DNA of 64,000 nucleotides from Trichomonas vaginalis G3 (lineage: Eukaryota > Parabasalia > Trichomonadida > Trichomonadidae): assembly GCF_026262505.1 (NCBI RefSeq), contig NC_067207.1:30658082-30722081 (forward strand), in the 5' to 3' direction. Every line of letters starts with the position of its first letter. Position 1 is the first letter of the stretch. Under the pieces are notes generated by a model that ran no database searches, was not told the origin of the DNA, and worked only from the letters and a program-made list of their open reading frames with translations. A program made the position numbers and the translations under genes. Shown here one piece after another: positions 63,060-64,000 of the stretch.

Positions 63060-64000
63060 ATGACAGCAACAAACAACAACAGCAACTATATCGTTTCTGA
63101 TGAAAAAGTTATTGATTCATTAGCTGAGGAATTAGTTGTGGCAGAAACTAAAACCCTCAACGAAAGAATTGGTGAAAACAAGATTGATTTACATAACTAC
63201 CTCAAACACGATGGAGGAAGAGGAAGGAAAACTGGTATGGCTTTATTAGTAAATAAAATTTCAAATTTAACGATTATAGATGTTGATATCAATAAATCAT
63301 ACAATGATGAACTTAAAGAAACAGTTAGAAAAGATATTTTATCAAAACTTTCGGATAAAGATGTTATCGTTAAAACCGCTTCAGGAGGTCTTCACATTTA
63401 TTGCAACACTAATTTCTTCTATTCAGTTTCGAACAGAATGATTAAATGTTATTCCTGCAATGATTATGATATTGACATAATGACTTCAATGGATGAATCA
63501 AAGCGTTCTTTAGTAGTTATGGCTGATTCAAGAGTTCGCAAGAATGCAACAGAACCAATCAAAACATACTCATTCATTCGTGGAAGTTATGATTCAACAT
63601 TAACTAGAACAGCGAATGATATATTAAATGATTTGAATATTAATGTAAGAGTTGAACAAAAGAATGAAGAAATAAAGACTATCATGAATGAAAACAAAGA
63701 TGTAAACATTGACGATAAACTAGCTCAAAGCATAGTTGATGGCATCAGTGATTTTGAAGTACATAATGACGGTGGAAACATGAATTTAGAAAAAGAAATA
63801 ACATTATTCACACTGTTTCAAGCAATTAATTCGTTACCTAATCATTTAATTAATGAAGCCTACGATAACGTTTATAACTTCTGCAGTTTAACAGAAAATG
63901 CAAAAAGTAATTTTGAAAAAGCACGTAGTAGATATGCACATTTAATGACTTCTCCATTTGTTTTAGTGAAGATTCTAAAACTATATCAAAAGGAATATTA
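63060..64000 (+). CDS. Primase-polymerase (archaeo-eukaryotic primase type), open at window end
   Basis: Open for 313 codons to the edge, starting MTATNNNSNYIVSDEKVIDS. The three prim-pol motifs are present in order: acidic pair in LTIIDVDINKSY (~residues 75-85), KTASGGLHIYC (the SGGxHxY motif, ~residue 110) and DIDIMTS (~residue 143). Such enzymes prime and copy DNA in virophages, Polinton-like viruses and some plasmids, often fused to an SF3 helicase further on, which would lie outside this window. The visible part looks whole. Confidence 0.75.
   Translation, partial: MTATNNNSNYIVSDEKVIDSLAEELVVAETKTLNERIGENKIDLHNYLKHDGGRGRKTGMALLVNKISNLTIIDVDINKSYNDELKETVRKDILSKLSDKDVIVKTASGGLHIYCNTNFFYSVSNRMIKCYSCNDYDIDIMTSMDESKRSLVVMADSRVRKNATEPIKTYSFIRGSYDSTLTRTANDILNDLNINVRVEQKNEEIKTIMNENKDVNIDDKLAQSIVDGISDFEVHNDGGNMNLEKEITLFTLFQAINSLPNHLINEAYDNVYNFCSLTENAKSNFEKARSRYAHLMTSPFVLVKILKLYQKEY

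Larger units (their letters stand above)
54490..64000 (+). mobile_element. Polinton-like virus element 3, left end, continues beyond window
   Basis: Begins at GGGTTGTGTGACTTTTTTTG, the terminus also found inverted at 35,757. Parts in order: unknown gene, minus-strand coiled-coil gene, two paralogous small virion-type proteins on opposite strands, major capsid protein, packaging ATPase, unknown, [DE]VSCCG protein, minus-strand unknown, penton-like protein, fibre with phage tail-collar-type domain, tandem repeat, and primase-polymerase open to the window end. About ten breaks in the visible part; the capsid core and primase frames are long and open. Sequence is unlike elements 1 and 2 apart from gene content. 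Probably a fairly recent insertion. Confidence 0.8.

Overview
The window looks like nuclear DNA of a parabasalid protist, most likely a trichomonad such as Trichomonas or Tritrichomonas. This is inferred from A+T-rich DNA, single-exon genes with short spacers, the standard code, a casein kinase 1-like gene, families of short-lived surface-protein genes, and a heavy load of Polinton/Maverick-type elements with small non-autonomous DNA transposons.

Layout. Positions 1-6033 hold an incomplete Polinton-like element (element 1), read from its right terminus on the minus strand: a small basic protein, a 925-residue structural-type protein, a capsid-protein gene, and a packaging-ATPase fragment at the window edge. 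Positions 6.6-15.8 kb are host genes: a PMT-like membrane protein, a condensation-domain acyltransferase, a polytopic membrane protein, MYG1, a GOST-type 7TM protein, a myristoylation-signal protein and a DENN-domain protein. Positions 15.9-20.5 kb are repeat-rich: a fold-back repeat, a TTAA-flanked element, a PNDIW-family surface-protein gene and a 52-bp minisatellite. Positions 20.5-22.9 kb carry the most unusual structure in the window: two arrays of near-perfect hairpins, one every ~62 bp, built from a four-hairpin cassette, flanking one small ORF. Positions 23,058 to ~35 kb are a second, decayed copy of the element-1 family (element 2), ending near an isolated terminus that matches a different family.

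Positions 36.3-45.9 kb are host genes again: CK1, a TRAPPC12-like protein, an acidic nuclear-type protein, a GH47-like remnant and two unrecognised genes. Positions 46-53.5 kb hold an 8-bp-TSD element and two related Ig-repeat surface-protein pseudogenes, one split by a Mutator-like insertion with a 9-bp TSD. From 54,490 to the window end runs a third virus-like element of a second family (element 3), with capsid, ATPase, penton-like, phage-like fibre and primase-polymerase genes.

Elements 2 and 3 differ in almost all of their sequence but share gene content, a small [DE]VSCCG protein, an upstream T-rich motif ending in TAAATG or AAAATG, and 13-nt mini-hairpins. Virus-like elements are treated here as fossils. 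Domain calls come from reading motifs by eye, with no database search.
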